A DNA stretch of 7,168 nt from RGIG4140 sp045532865 (lineage in GTDB: Bacteria; Pseudomonadota; Alphaproteobacteria; CAAHEQ01; UBA3637): NCBI GenBank assembly GCA_045532865.1, contig JAZSGT010000001.1, positions 1 through 7,168 on the forward strand, written 5' to 3'. Below are positions 1-6,275 of this stretch, one piece after another. The notes under the pieces were generated by a model that worked only from the letters and a program-made list of their open reading frames with translations, was not told the origin of the DNA and did not search any database. Position numbers and translations under genes: made by a program. Position 1 is the first letter of the stretch. The number at the start of each line of letters is the position of its first letter.

Positions 1-2
1 AC

Positions 3-179
3 AAGTATTATTATGGGATGATACTATCAGAACACAGACATCCATCCATAGATGCATTACATTATTTAATCAAATCAATCAGCGAGCTCAGTGAAGCAGA
101 AACTAACCATCAAAGACTTGATGACCTTTATGAAGAAGGACACAGTTTAATTACAAAACGATTATTAAAGAATTTTTAA
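3..179 (+). CDS. C-terminal fragment of an unidentified protein (5' end outside window)
   Basis: An open frame enters from the left edge and ends at TAA 177-179, giving about 58 residues. It begins KYYYGMILSEHRHPS and ends ITKRLLKNF. The composition looks like a real soluble protein: balanced charges, a helix-like stretch around LHYLIKSISELSE, and no low-complexity run. The RHPSIDALHYLI stretch is loosely reminiscent of the end of LysR-type effector-binding domains, where a similar phrase precedes the last helix, but this is too weak for a name. An in-frame ATG at 18 could start a 54-residue small protein, but no Shine-Dalgarno sequence precedes it, so a truncated larger gene is more likely. 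It converges with the tRNA gene on the other strand. Confidence 0.6.
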   Translation, partial: KYYYGMILSEHRHPSIDALHYLIKSISELSEAETNHQRLDDLYEEGHSLITKRLLKNF

Positions 180-200
180 AGACAGAAATTTAAAAAATTC
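170..200. other. AT-only stem-loop at the end of the first gene
   Basis: The arm GAATTTTTAAA (170-180) can pair with TTTAAAAAATTC (189-200) with one slipped base, leaving an 8-nt loop. The hairpin overlaps the stop codon of the partial gene. It has almost no G:C pairs and no clean T-tract follows on the plus strand, so it is at best a weak terminator. It may simply reflect base composition. Confidence 0.25.
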
Positions 201-384
201 GTTCAATGTCTTAAAGTTCGGAGAAAATCCAAAAATCCAATCGGGTAAAAATCATCAATGTCCGACAAATCCGTTCGGGCAAAATGGTATAAAAGTCTTG
301 AAGATAGAGTAGGGGTAGAGTGTCTTTGTCGGGCAAAGTGACGGGTAACTGTGACGGGAAACAAAAATTGCTGAAAAATAAGCA
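201..384. other. Gene-free stretch with repeated CGGG motifs and an inverted repeat
   Basis: No convincing coding region was found on either strand. The stretch is visibly richer in G+C than the other intergenic DNA here. CGGG occurs five times on the plus strand (242, 276, 330, 342, 355), mostly in the setting [A/T/G]CGGG[T/C/A]AA. GTCCGACAAA at 260-269 is complementary to TTTGTCGGGC at 325-334 except for one T:G pair, so an RNA could fold here with a 55-nt loop. The stretch could be a dispersed intergenic repeat, a decayed gene or a structured RNA; the sequence alone does not tell. A minus-strand open frame (406 to 203) runs through it but starts inside the tRNA terminator and has no ribosome-binding site. 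Confidence 0.4.
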
Positions 385-420
385 TTAAAAAATCCCCAAA
401 ATTCAATGAATTAAGGGGAT
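385..420 (-). terminator. Intrinsic terminator of the tRNA-Ser gene
   Basis: Read on the minus strand, ATCCCC pairs with GGGGAT (415-420 with 392-397). Inside it a second helix, AATTCA with TGAATT, is separated from the first by a T:T internal loop and closed by a single-base tip. A run of six T follows (minus strand, 392 down to 387). Strong stem plus U-tract, immediately 3' of the tRNA gene, is the classic factor-independent arrangement. Confidence 0.85.
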
Positions 421-422
421 AA

Positions 423-512
423 TGGCGGATGGGGTGAGATTCGAACTCACGGTGGAGTTACCCCCACGCCGGTTTTCAAGACCGGAGCCTTAAACCACTC
501 GACCACCCATCC
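423..512 (-). tRNA. tRNA-Ser(UGA), CCA encoded
   Basis: The minus strand folds into a class II tRNA of 90 nt including the encoded CCA. The acceptor arm is GGATGGG with CCCATCC, followed by discriminator G and CCA (425-423). The anticodon arm is CCGGT, loop CTTGAAA, ACCGG, with anticodon TGA at 478-476, which reads UCA serine codons. A long variable arm (GTGG...CCAC stem) is typical of serine tRNAs, and the T arm is GTGAG, TTCGAAT, CTCAC. It is divergent from the lytic transglycosylase operon and has its own promoter and terminator, so it is probably a single-gene transcript. UCA should be a heavily used Ser codon in an AT-rich genome. Confidence 0.97.
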
Positions 513-527
513 ATGAGTGATAAGTTA

Positions 528-555
528 ACTATACACAAAAAAAATAAAAAATCAA
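528..555 (-). promoter_or_regulatory. Sigma-70-type promoter for tRNA-Ser
   Basis: On the minus strand there is a -35 hexamer TTGATT (555-550), a 16-nt spacer, and a -10 hexamer TATAGT (533-528). Transcription would begin near 520-521, leaving a leader of under ten bases before the mature tRNA 5' end at 512. Position and match to the TTGACA/TATAAT consensus support it; activity is inferred. Confidence 0.55.
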
Positions 556-556
556 G

Positions 557-586
557 TGCTTTTTTAAAAAAAATGTATTATATTAT
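557..586 (+). promoter_or_regulatory. Possible promoter of the lytic transglycosylase operon
   Basis: The 101-bp gap between the divergent tRNA gene and the operon must hold the operon's promoter unless transcription enters from further upstream. TATTAT occurs at 576-581 and again at 581-586, about 30 nt before the start codon, and could be a -10 element. No good -35 match lies 16-18 nt upstream (closest is around 557-563), and the region is almost pure A/T, so chance matches are likely. Confidence 0.25.
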
Positions 587-613
587 AAAAAAGACACAAA
601 AAAAGGGCAATAA

Positions 614-1843
614 ATGGCATTAAAAAATACATTTTTAACTTTATTTTCAACCACTTGTATAGTTGGAAAAATATTTTTCACTTCTCCTGAATTATTTGCA
701 CATGAAGCGCAAACTCAAATAAATGTACAAGCTTTTGAAAATTGGAAAAAAGAATTTAAAAAAGAAGCTCTTCAAAAAGGAGTCGAAAAATCTTTATTAA
801 ACAAAGTGTTACCTGATTTAAAACTTTTGGATAATGTTTTAAAATCAGATAGAAAACAGTCTGAATTTTTGCTGACTTTTTGGGATTATACGAATCGGAC
901 CCTTTCCGAATCGAGAATAAAAAAAGGACGTGAAATTTTGCATAAATATCAAGCCTTTTTAGATTCAGTTTCAAAAATGTATGGCGTTGATAAACATTAT
1001 TTGGTTGCCTTTTGGGGATTAGAAACGAATTATGGCCTTTTTAAAGGGAAAATCAAAACGCTTGATGCATTAGCAACACTTTCTTTTGATAAACGGCGTA
1101 AAAGATTTTTTACCAATGAGTTAATCACTTTATTAAAAATTATGCAAAATGGTGAACAAACAGAATTTTATGGCTCCTGGGCTGGGGCGTTTGGGAATTT
1201 TCAATTTATGCCAACAACATATGCAGCTTATGCCGTAGATGCTGATGGAGATGGAAGTAAAGATATCATCAACTCTTTGCCAGACGCCTTTTCATCAGCC
1301 GCCAATTATTTAAGCAAAATGGGTTGGGATGAAACTTATCCTTGGGGAAGGGAAGTAACCCTTTTTAAAAATGTGAATTGGAATAAAATAACAGCACAAC
1401 CCAAGCGTCCTGTTAAAGAGTGGATAAAATTAGGGGTAAAACCACTTCAAAAAATCTCTTCTTCAGAAAAAGAGGTGGAGGCGCGCCTTGTTATGCCAAT
1501 GGGTGTGAATGGTCCAAAGTTTTTAACGTATCCAAATTATGATAAAATTATGAGATGGAATAATTCCTCATTATATGCCCTTTCGGTTGGGTTATTAGCC
1601 AATATGTTAAAAGAGGAAGATTTTCAAATAAAAGCAAAAAAAGTCCAAACCAAAATTTCAAGAGATGATATCAAATTTATCCAATCAAAACTCATAAAAA
1701 CAGGTTATTATAAAGGAGATATTGATGGTATTTTAGGATTTAATACAAAACAAGGGATAAAAGCTTATCAAAAAGCAAAAAAACTCCCTCAAGATGGCTA
1801 TCCTTCAAATAAACTCATTCAAAAACTGAAAAGAGAGAAATAA
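614..1843 (+). CDS. Lytic murein transglycosylase, MltB family (GH103), with peptidoglycan-binding domain
   Basis: This 409-residue enzyme should cleave the MurNAc-GlcNAc bond of peptidoglycan, forming 1,6-anhydroMurNAc ends, in the periplasm. The N-terminus has a hydrophobic export signal with a plausible cleavage after LFA (residue 29); no proper lipobox surrounds Cys15, so unlike E. coli MltB it is probably not a lipoprotein. The catalytic domain (about 35-340) has GLETNYG (135-141) with Glu137 as predicted catalytic acid, GSWAGAFGNFQFMP (187-200) and the VDADGDGSKDI segment (208-218). A C-terminal peptidoglycan-binding type 1 domain (about 350-405) includes GYYKGDIDGILG. The start is supported by AAGGG (603-607) six bases upstream. 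It is the first gene of the operon and its stop lies one base before rlpA. The family call is firm; mltB as a strict orthologue name is not. Confidence 0.95.
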   Translation: MALKNTFLTLFSTTCIVGKIFFTSPELFAHEAQTQINVQAFENWKKEFKKEALQKGVEKSLLNKVLPDLKLLDNVLKSDRKQSEFLLTFWDYTNRTLSESRIKKGREILHKYQAFLDSVSKMYGVDKHYLVAFWGLETNYGLFKGKIKTLDALATLSFDKRRKRFFTNELITLLKIMQNGEQTEFYGSWAGAFGNFQFMPTTYAAYAVDADGDGSKDIINSLPDAFSSAANYLSKMGWDETYPWGREVTLFKNVNWNKITAQPKRPVKEWIKLGVKPLQKISSSEKEVEARLVMPMGVNGPKFLTYPNYDKIMRWNNSSLYALSVGLLANMLKEEDFQIKAKKVQTKISRDDIKFIQSKLIKTGYYKGDIDGILGFNTKQGIKAYQKAKKLPQDGYPSNKLIQKLKREK

Positions 1844-1844
1844 A

Positions 1845-2762
1845 ATGATGAATAAAAAATCCATTTTTTTAATTTTACCACTTTTTTTATCAGGATGCAC
1901 AGACAATGGTTTGTTATTTAGATCTTCTGGTGATTATCCAGAAAAAAAGGAAAATATAATTTATATGGTTGGAGAACCTTATTCTATTCAAAATGAGGTT
2001 TTCACGCCAGAAGAAGATTACACTTACATTGAGGAGGGCACAGCTTATTGGTACAAACATGATCCGAATAAACCAATCACTCAAAATGGAGAGGTTAATA
2101 CGTCTGACACATTGACGGCGATGCACAAAACTTTACCACTTCCAAGTATTGTTAAAATTACAAATCTAGAAAACAATAAAACGGCCATTGTTCGTGTAAA
2201 TGACCGAGGACCTATGGTCAAAGACAGAATAATAGATGTGTCTGAAAAAACAGCAGAAGAACTAAACTTCAACAAAGAAGGAACAACAAAGGTTCTTGTT
2301 GAAATACTTCCAAATGAAAGTAAAAATTTAAAACAAGAATTGCTTAAAAAAGAAGCTGAAGACGCGTTGACAAGTTCAAATGCTTTAGATGCTTACTATC
2401 AAAACAATATTCCATTGGTAACATATCAAGCAAACCCTAAACCTCTTCAAAAAAAAGCAAAACCTGTTGCTAAACCGGTTCAAGAAAATGACGTTATATA
2501 TAGTTATAAAGAGCACGTCAAAACAACAGCTGTTGCATCAAAATATGTTATACAAGTAGGGGCTTTTAGAAACATTCAATCTGCACACAATATTCAAAAA
2601 ACATTGGCTGCTTTTAACCCACAAATTATTGAAAAAAAAGTCAATGGAACAGTTTTAAATTGTGTCCAAGTTTCTGGATTTAACTCTAAAAAAGAAGCCT
2701 TGATTGCACTTGACAAAATCAAGCGTGCAGGTTATTCTGATGCAAGATTGACTTCTAAATAA
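1845..2762 (+). CDS. rlpA: RlpA-like septal ring lipoprotein (double-psi beta-barrel plus SPOR domain)
   Basis: The 305-residue product has a lipoprotein signal ending LSGC, with Cys18 as the lipidation site. A conserved alphaproteobacterial RlpA lead-in (VGEPYSIQNEVFTP, 42-55) precedes the double-psi beta-barrel (about 64-155) with LTAMHKTLPLPS, ITNLENN and RVNDRGP (117-123). A Lys/Pro/Gln-rich linker (about 156-230) joins a C-terminal SPOR domain (about 231-303, beginning YVIQVGAF), which in this family binds denuded glycan strands at the division septum. Pseudomonas RlpA is a lytic transglycosylase; E. coli RlpA lacks that activity. Here the usual ASWYG-to-TANGE segment reads AYWYK-to-TQNGE, and the Asp common three residues after that Glu is Thr86, so catalysis is uncertain. 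ATG occurs at 1845 and 1848; AGAG (1834-1837) serves either. Translation is probably coupled to the upstream transglycosylase. Confidence 0.93.
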   Translation: MMNKKSIFLILPLFLSGCTDNGLLFRSSGDYPEKKENIIYMVGEPYSIQNEVFTPEEDYTYIEEGTAYWYKHDPNKPITQNGEVNTSDTLTAMHKTLPLPSIVKITNLENNKTAIVRVNDRGPMVKDRIIDVSEKTAEELNFNKEGTTKVLVEILPNESKNLKQELLKKEAEDALTSSNALDAYYQNNIPLVTYQANPKPLQKKAKPVAKPVQENDVIYSYKEHVKTTAVASKYVIQVGAFRNIQSAHNIQKTLAAFNPQIIEKKVNGTVLNCVQVSGFNSKKEALIALDKIKRAGYSDARLTSK

Positions 2763-2779
2763 ATTGATAACAATAAATA

Positions 2780-2784
2780 AAGGA
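2780..2784 (+). promoter_or_regulatory. Ribosome-binding site fixing the carboxypeptidase start
   Basis: AAGGA lies seven bases before ATG 2792. A TTG codon directly before it (2789) is in frame and could extend the protein by one residue, but the spacing (four bases) is poor, so ATG 2792 is preferred. Confidence 0.7.
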
Positions 2785-2791
2785 CTATTTG

Positions 2792-3916
2792 ATGAAAAAA
2801 ACATTACTTTACTCTCTAGCTGGTACACTTCTTTTTTCTTTTAACGCAGTGGCATTTGATACAAAAGCAACCCATGCCTTGTTAATGGATGCTGATACTG
2901 GATATGTTATGTTTGAAAAAGAGGCTGATAAGCCAATGCCACCAGCATCTATGAGTAAATTAATGACAGTATATATTGTCTTTGATGCTTTAAAAGATGG
3001 TCGTTTGAAGTTAGAAGATGAATTTATTGTTTCAGAAAATGCATGGAGAACCGGTGGAACTTTAAGTGGTGGTTCAACCATGTTTTTAAAACCGGCCGAA
3101 AAAGTTAAAGTTCTTGATTTATTAAAAGGTGTTATCATCCAATCAGGTAATGACGCTTGTATTACCATTGCTGAAAATTTAGCTGGATCTGAAAGTGCAT
3201 TTGCAGAATTGATGAATGAAAAAGCCAAAGAATTGGGATTGACAAATTCAACTTTTAGAAACTCAACAGGACTTCCTGATCCAGAACATAAAATGAGTGC
3301 GAAAGATTTGGCAAAATTAGCTCAAATCTTGATTAATAATTTTCCAGATTATTATTACCTATTTTCTGAAAAAAGCTTTAAACACAATGGAATTACACAA
3401 GGCAATAGAAACCCTCTTTTATATAAAATACCAGGGGCGGATGGCTTAAAAACAGGGCACACAAAAGAATCTGGATACGGTTTAACAGGTTCAGTTGTAA
3501 CAGTTGATGGTAGACGTGTTATTTTGGTTGTTAATGGGCTAGAAAGCATGAAAGAAAGAGACGAAGAATCAAGACGCCTTGCAACCTATGGATCTGCTGG
3601 ATTTATTACCTCAACGCTTGTTGCTAAAGATAAAGTTGTTGACAGTATTCCTGTTTGGTTGGGAAAAGAAGATAGTGTTGAAGTAATAACTGAAAAAGAA
3701 TACAAAATGACACATGCAAGAGGGAAAAAAACGCCCCATATAACAATTTCATACAACTCACCTATTGTTGCTTCTGTGAAAAAAGGCGATATCATCGCTA
3801 CCCTTAAAATTGGAGAGGGCGAAACTGTTGAAACAATGAATCTCTTGGCAGCCAAAGATGTTGAAAAAGCAGGGTATTTCAAAAGATTGAAACAAACAAT
3901 TAAATCATGGTTTTAA
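2792..3916 (+). CDS. D-alanyl-D-alanine carboxypeptidase (penicillin-binding protein, peptidase S11)
   Basis: The 374-residue protein is a PBP5/6-type (DacA/DacC/DacF) enzyme that removes the terminal D-Ala from peptidoglycan pentapeptides in the periplasm. The signal peptide (1-21) ends NAVA, with cleavage predicted before Phe22. All three active-site motifs are intact: SMSK (53-56, nucleophile Ser53 and Lys56), SGN (118-120) and KTG (220-222). The catalytic domain spans about 25-255, and a PBP5 C-terminal beta domain follows (about 277-355). The last residues, GYFKRLKQTIKSWF, form a basic amphipathic helix typical of the membrane anchor in this class. Length is normal for the family. It starts 29 nt after rlpA and ends inside or just before tmk. 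The family is certain; which dac paralogue it matches is not. Confidence 0.95.
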   Translation: MKKTLLYSLAGTLLFSFNAVAFDTKATHALLMDADTGYVMFEKEADKPMPPASMSKLMTVYIVFDALKDGRLKLEDEFIVSENAWRTGGTLSGGSTMFLKPAEKVKVLDLLKGVIIQSGNDACITIAENLAGSESAFAELMNEKAKELGLTNSTFRNSTGLPDPEHKMSAKDLAKLAQILINNFPDYYYLFSEKSFKHNGITQGNRNPLLYKIPGADGLKTGHTKESGYGLTGSVVTVDGRRVILVVNGLESMKERDEESRRLATYGSAGFITSTLVAKDKVVDSIPVWLGKEDSVEVITEKEYKMTHARGKKTPHITISYNSPIVASVKKGDIIATLKIGEGETVETMNLLAAKDVEKAGYFKRLKQTIKSWF

Positions 3917-3918
3917 AT

Positions 3919-4560
3919 ATGAATAATGGGGTATTTATAACATTTGAAGGAGGCGAAGGATCTGGAAAATCCACCCAAATTCAACTTTTGAAAGATTATT
4001 TTGAACAAGAAGGGCAATCTGTTTTATTAACACGGGAACCAGGTGGCTCTGCTGGGGCTGAAGAGATTAGAAATCTTTTACTCAAGGGTGGCACTGACAG
4101 ATGGGATAAAAAAACTGAAATGCTTTTGTTCACAGCGGCAAGGCGTGATCATTTAATCAAAAAAATATTCCCAGCACTGCGTGAAGGAAAAATCATTTTA
4201 TCTGACAGATTTCAAGATAGTACGGTCGCATACCAATGTTTTGGATATGGGTATGATGAAACCATCTTTAATGATGCCAAAGCCTTATATCAATTTATTG
4301 CTGGAGATTTTAAACCAAATATAACCATTGTTTTAGATATTGACCCTAAAATTGGCTTATCTAGAAGTATTAAACGACAAGGCAATGATGAGCAACGTTT
4401 TGAAAATATGGATTTTTCATTTCACGAAAATATCAGAAAAGCTTTTTTAACATTGGCTCAAAGTGAACCTAATCGTTTTATTGTTGTTGATGCAAATCAA
4501 CCCATTCAAGCAATTCATGAAGAAATTGTTTCGAAGGTGAAAGAAAAGATGAATGCTTAG
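3919..4560 (+). CDS. tmk: Thymidylate kinase (dTMP kinase)
   Basis: This cytoplasmic P-loop kinase phosphorylates dTMP to dTDP with ATP, an essential step to dTTP. With the start at 3919 it has 213 residues, the family norm. Motifs are: FITFEGGEGSGKSTQ with P-loop GGEGSGKS (11-18); REPGG (39-43), part of the dTMP site; TAARRDHL (72-79); and DRF (96-98) followed by QDSTVAYQ. The P-loop lacks the Arg found in eukaryotic-type enzymes, while the LID segment (about 149-160, RSIKRQGNDEQR) carries basic residues, as in E. coli-type TMP kinases. An in-frame ATG at 3907 would add four residues (MVLN) and overlap the carboxypeptidase gene by 10 nt. Neither start has a clear Shine-Dalgarno sequence; 3919 is chosen because the family usually begins a few residues before FITFEG. 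Confidence 0.96.
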   Translation: MNNGVFITFEGGEGSGKSTQIQLLKDYFEQEGQSVLLTREPGGSAGAEEIRNLLLKGGTDRWDKKTEMLLFTAARRDHLIKKIFPALREGKIILSDRFQDSTVAYQCFGYGYDETIFNDAKALYQFIAGDFKPNITIVLDIDPKIGLSRSIKRQGNDEQRFENMDFSFHENIRKAFLTLAQSEPNRFIVVDANQPIQAIHEEIVSKVKEKMNA

Positions 4561-5512
4561 TCCATATGAACAAATTACAAATTCACTTAAAAGTGGAAAA
4601 ATAACAGGTTCTTGGCTTATAACAGGACCTTTTGGTGTGGGGAAAAAAACATTTGCCAATCGTTTAAGCGCCTTTTTAACAACGGGAAATTGGGACGCAA
4701 AAATAGATTTTAATCCCAATGTTAAGTGGATTGAATGCTCTCTAACTGAAGAGGCAAAAAAAGAAATTCAAAAATTGATTCTTGCTGGTAAAGAGGTGGA
4801 AGAAAACACCAAAACACTTGCTCGAAAAAAAGAAATAACTGTTGATGATATTAGGGAAGGGGTTAAGTTTTTATCTTTAAAATCAAGCTCTAATGAATAT
4901 CGTATTCTGATTATATCATTAGCTGAAGATATGAACACCAATGCAGCTAATGCCCTTTTAAAAATGCTTGAAGAACCATTTCCTCGCAGTATTATTTTAT
5001 TATTATCCCAAAACACAGGCAAATTGTTGCCGACGATCGCCTCTAGATGTCGTAAAATTCAAATTCCAAGACTTTCTTTTGACTCAATGGTTAATGAGTT
5101 GAAAAAACTTTTACCTCAATCGCCTCATGTTGAGTTATTAGCTGAACTGTCAGATGGCTCCATTGGTCTTGCACTTAAAATTCATGAAAATGATGGGCTG
5201 AAAATCTATCAAAAAATGAATGCTTGTTTTGTTCCACTTTCAAGAATGGATATAACAGCTTTGAATGATTTTTCTGATAGCCTTTATAAAAATGAAGAAG
5301 CCTTTTCATTGTTTCAAATATTTTTGACAAATTGGTTTTCAAAAACAATCAAAGAAAAATATGAAACAGATCCTGTTTTGAGTGAAAATTTATTGAATTT
5401 ATATGAAACTACTACAAATCTTTTTTCAAATGTTTCAAATATTTATCTTGACAGACGTCAAGCAATTATCAACACCTTTTTATCGATTGGAGAGGTTTTG
5501 AATGATAGATAG
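4553..5512 (+). CDS. holB: DNA polymerase III delta' subunit (clamp loader)
   Basis: The 319-residue AAA+ protein is the delta' subunit of the clamp loader that opens and places the beta sliding clamp on DNA. The N-terminal ATPase-like fold has a degenerate Walker A, GPFGVGKKT (25-33), with Lys32 where Thr or Ser usually binds ATP-Mg; delta' is known not to hydrolyse ATP. NTNAANALLKMLEEP (128-142) and TIASRCRKI (161-169) are hallmark delta'/gamma-family segments. EITVDDIREGVKFLSLK (94-110) matches alphaproteobacterial delta' proteins. Only three Cys are present (62, 166, 225), so the four-Cys zinc module of E. coli delta' is absent. The C-terminal collar region is poorly conserved, as is usual. 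It overlaps tmk by 8 nt and tatD by 11 nt, so translation is probably coupled; the pairing with tmk is common in bacteria. Confidence 0.93.
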   Translation: MLSPYEQITNSLKSGKITGSWLITGPFGVGKKTFANRLSAFLTTGNWDAKIDFNPNVKWIECSLTEEAKKEIQKLILAGKEVEENTKTLARKKEITVDDIREGVKFLSLKSSSNEYRILIISLAEDMNTNAANALLKMLEEPFPRSIILLLSQNTGKLLPTIASRCRKIQIPRLSFDSMVNELKKLLPQSPHVELLAELSDGSIGLALKIHENDGLKIYQKMNACFVPLSRMDITALNDFSDSLYKNEEAFSLFQIFLTNWFSKTIKEKYETDPVLSENLLNLYETTTNLFSNVSNIYLDRRQAIINTFLSIGEVLNDR

Positions 5513-6275
5513 TCATTGTCACTTAGGGATTGATGATTTTAAAGAAAATATACCAGAATATCTTGCAAGAGCAAAAGAGCAGGGTGTTTCTGATATTTTA
5601 ACCGTTGCATGTGATTATGAACAAATAGATGACTTAATCCATATGACTAAATACCCAAATGTCTATACAGCATTTGGTATTCATCCAGAATCTGCTGAGA
5701 AATTTGATTACCAAAAGTCCTTAGAAATTTATAAAAAATATCCAAAAATAGCAGCTGTTGGGGAAATAGGACTTGATTATTATTACAATCTAGATACAAA
5801 AAAAGAACAATTACATGCATTTGATGAACAAATAAATCTTGCACATCAAATTCAAAAACCCATTATTATACATGCCAGAGAAGCCGATAATGAAATGATT
5901 GATATTTTAAAAAAAAGTTACAAAAACAATCTATTAACAAAATCAGGGGTTATGCACTGTTTTTGTGGTTCTTTAGAGCTTGCAAAAGTTGCCTTAGACG
6001 TTGGATTTTATATTTCCGTTTCTGGTATTATTACATTTAAAAATGCGACAAAGCTAAGAGATATAATTTCAAGCATACCTCTTGATAAATTACTTATTGA
6101 AACAGATGCCCCTTATTTGGCTCCTCATCCATTTAGAGGCAAAAGAAATGAACCATCCTTTGTGAAATACACATTAAATGTTTTAGCTGAGATTTTAAAT
6201 AAAGATATAAACATTGTTGAAAACCAAACAAATAAAAACTTTTTTGATTTATTTGTAGGAGAGAGCAGGGCATGA
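5502..6275 (+). CDS. tatD: TatD family metal-dependent DNase
   Basis: The 257-residue protein is a complete TIM-barrel amidohydrolase-fold hydrolase of the TatD/YcfH family; E. coli members are metal-dependent 3'-5' exonucleases or DNases linked to DNA repair. Predicted metal ligands and signature segments are in place: DSHCHL (3-8, with His5 and His7), FGIHPE (58-63), GEIGLDYY (87-94, Glu88), IHAREA (123-128, His124), MHCFCG (151-156, His152), ETDAPYLAP (200-208, Asp202) and RGKRNEP (212-218). The start is well supported by GGAGAGG (5489-5495), six bases before ATG 5502. It overlaps holB by 11 nt and the next gene by the four-base ATGA. Whether it is orthologous to tatD or ycfH is not resolvable here; the position after holB resembles E. 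coli ycfH. Confidence 0.95.
   Translation: MIDSHCHLGIDDFKENIPEYLARAKEQGVSDILTVACDYEQIDDLIHMTKYPNVYTAFGIHPESAEKFDYQKSLEIYKKYPKIAAVGEIGLDYYYNLDTKKEQLHAFDEQINLAHQIQKPIIIHAREADNEMIDILKKSYKNNLLTKSGVMHCFCGSLELAKVALDVGFYISVSGIITFKNATKLRDIISSIPLDKLLIETDAPYLAPHPFRGKRNEPSFVKYTLNVLAEILNKDINIVENQTNKNFFDLFVGESRA

Noticed and set aside
203..406. Minus-strand open frame of 67 codons downstream of tRNA-Ser
   Set aside because: Its start codon lies inside the terminator hairpin of the tRNA, no ribosome-binding site precedes it, and it shows no recognisable domain. It may be part of a repeat, but I do not call it a gene.
423..512. tRNA-Ser as an attachment site of an integrated element
   Set aside because: No duplicated 3' tRNA segment, integrase or phage gene is visible in the window, so there is no evidence of integration.
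2763..2791. Internal promoter between rlpA and the carboxypeptidase gene
   Set aside because: The 29-nt gap contains TTGATAACAAT but no properly spaced -35/-10 pair; the AT-richness makes single-hexamer matches meaningless.
2809..3228. Minus-strand open frame of 139 codons
   Set aside because: It lies wholly antisense to the carboxypeptidase gene, whose catalytic motifs are all intact; it is a shadow of that coding sequence.
3586..3882. Minus-strand open frame of 98 codons
   Set aside because: Antisense to the 3' part of the carboxypeptidase gene, with no start signal or domain of its own.
4625..4655. Frameshift or damage in holB suggested by the imperfect Walker A (GKK instead of GKT/S)
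   Set aside because: Delta' subunits commonly have degenerate nucleotide-binding sites and do not hydrolyse ATP; the rest of the frame is continuous and family-like.
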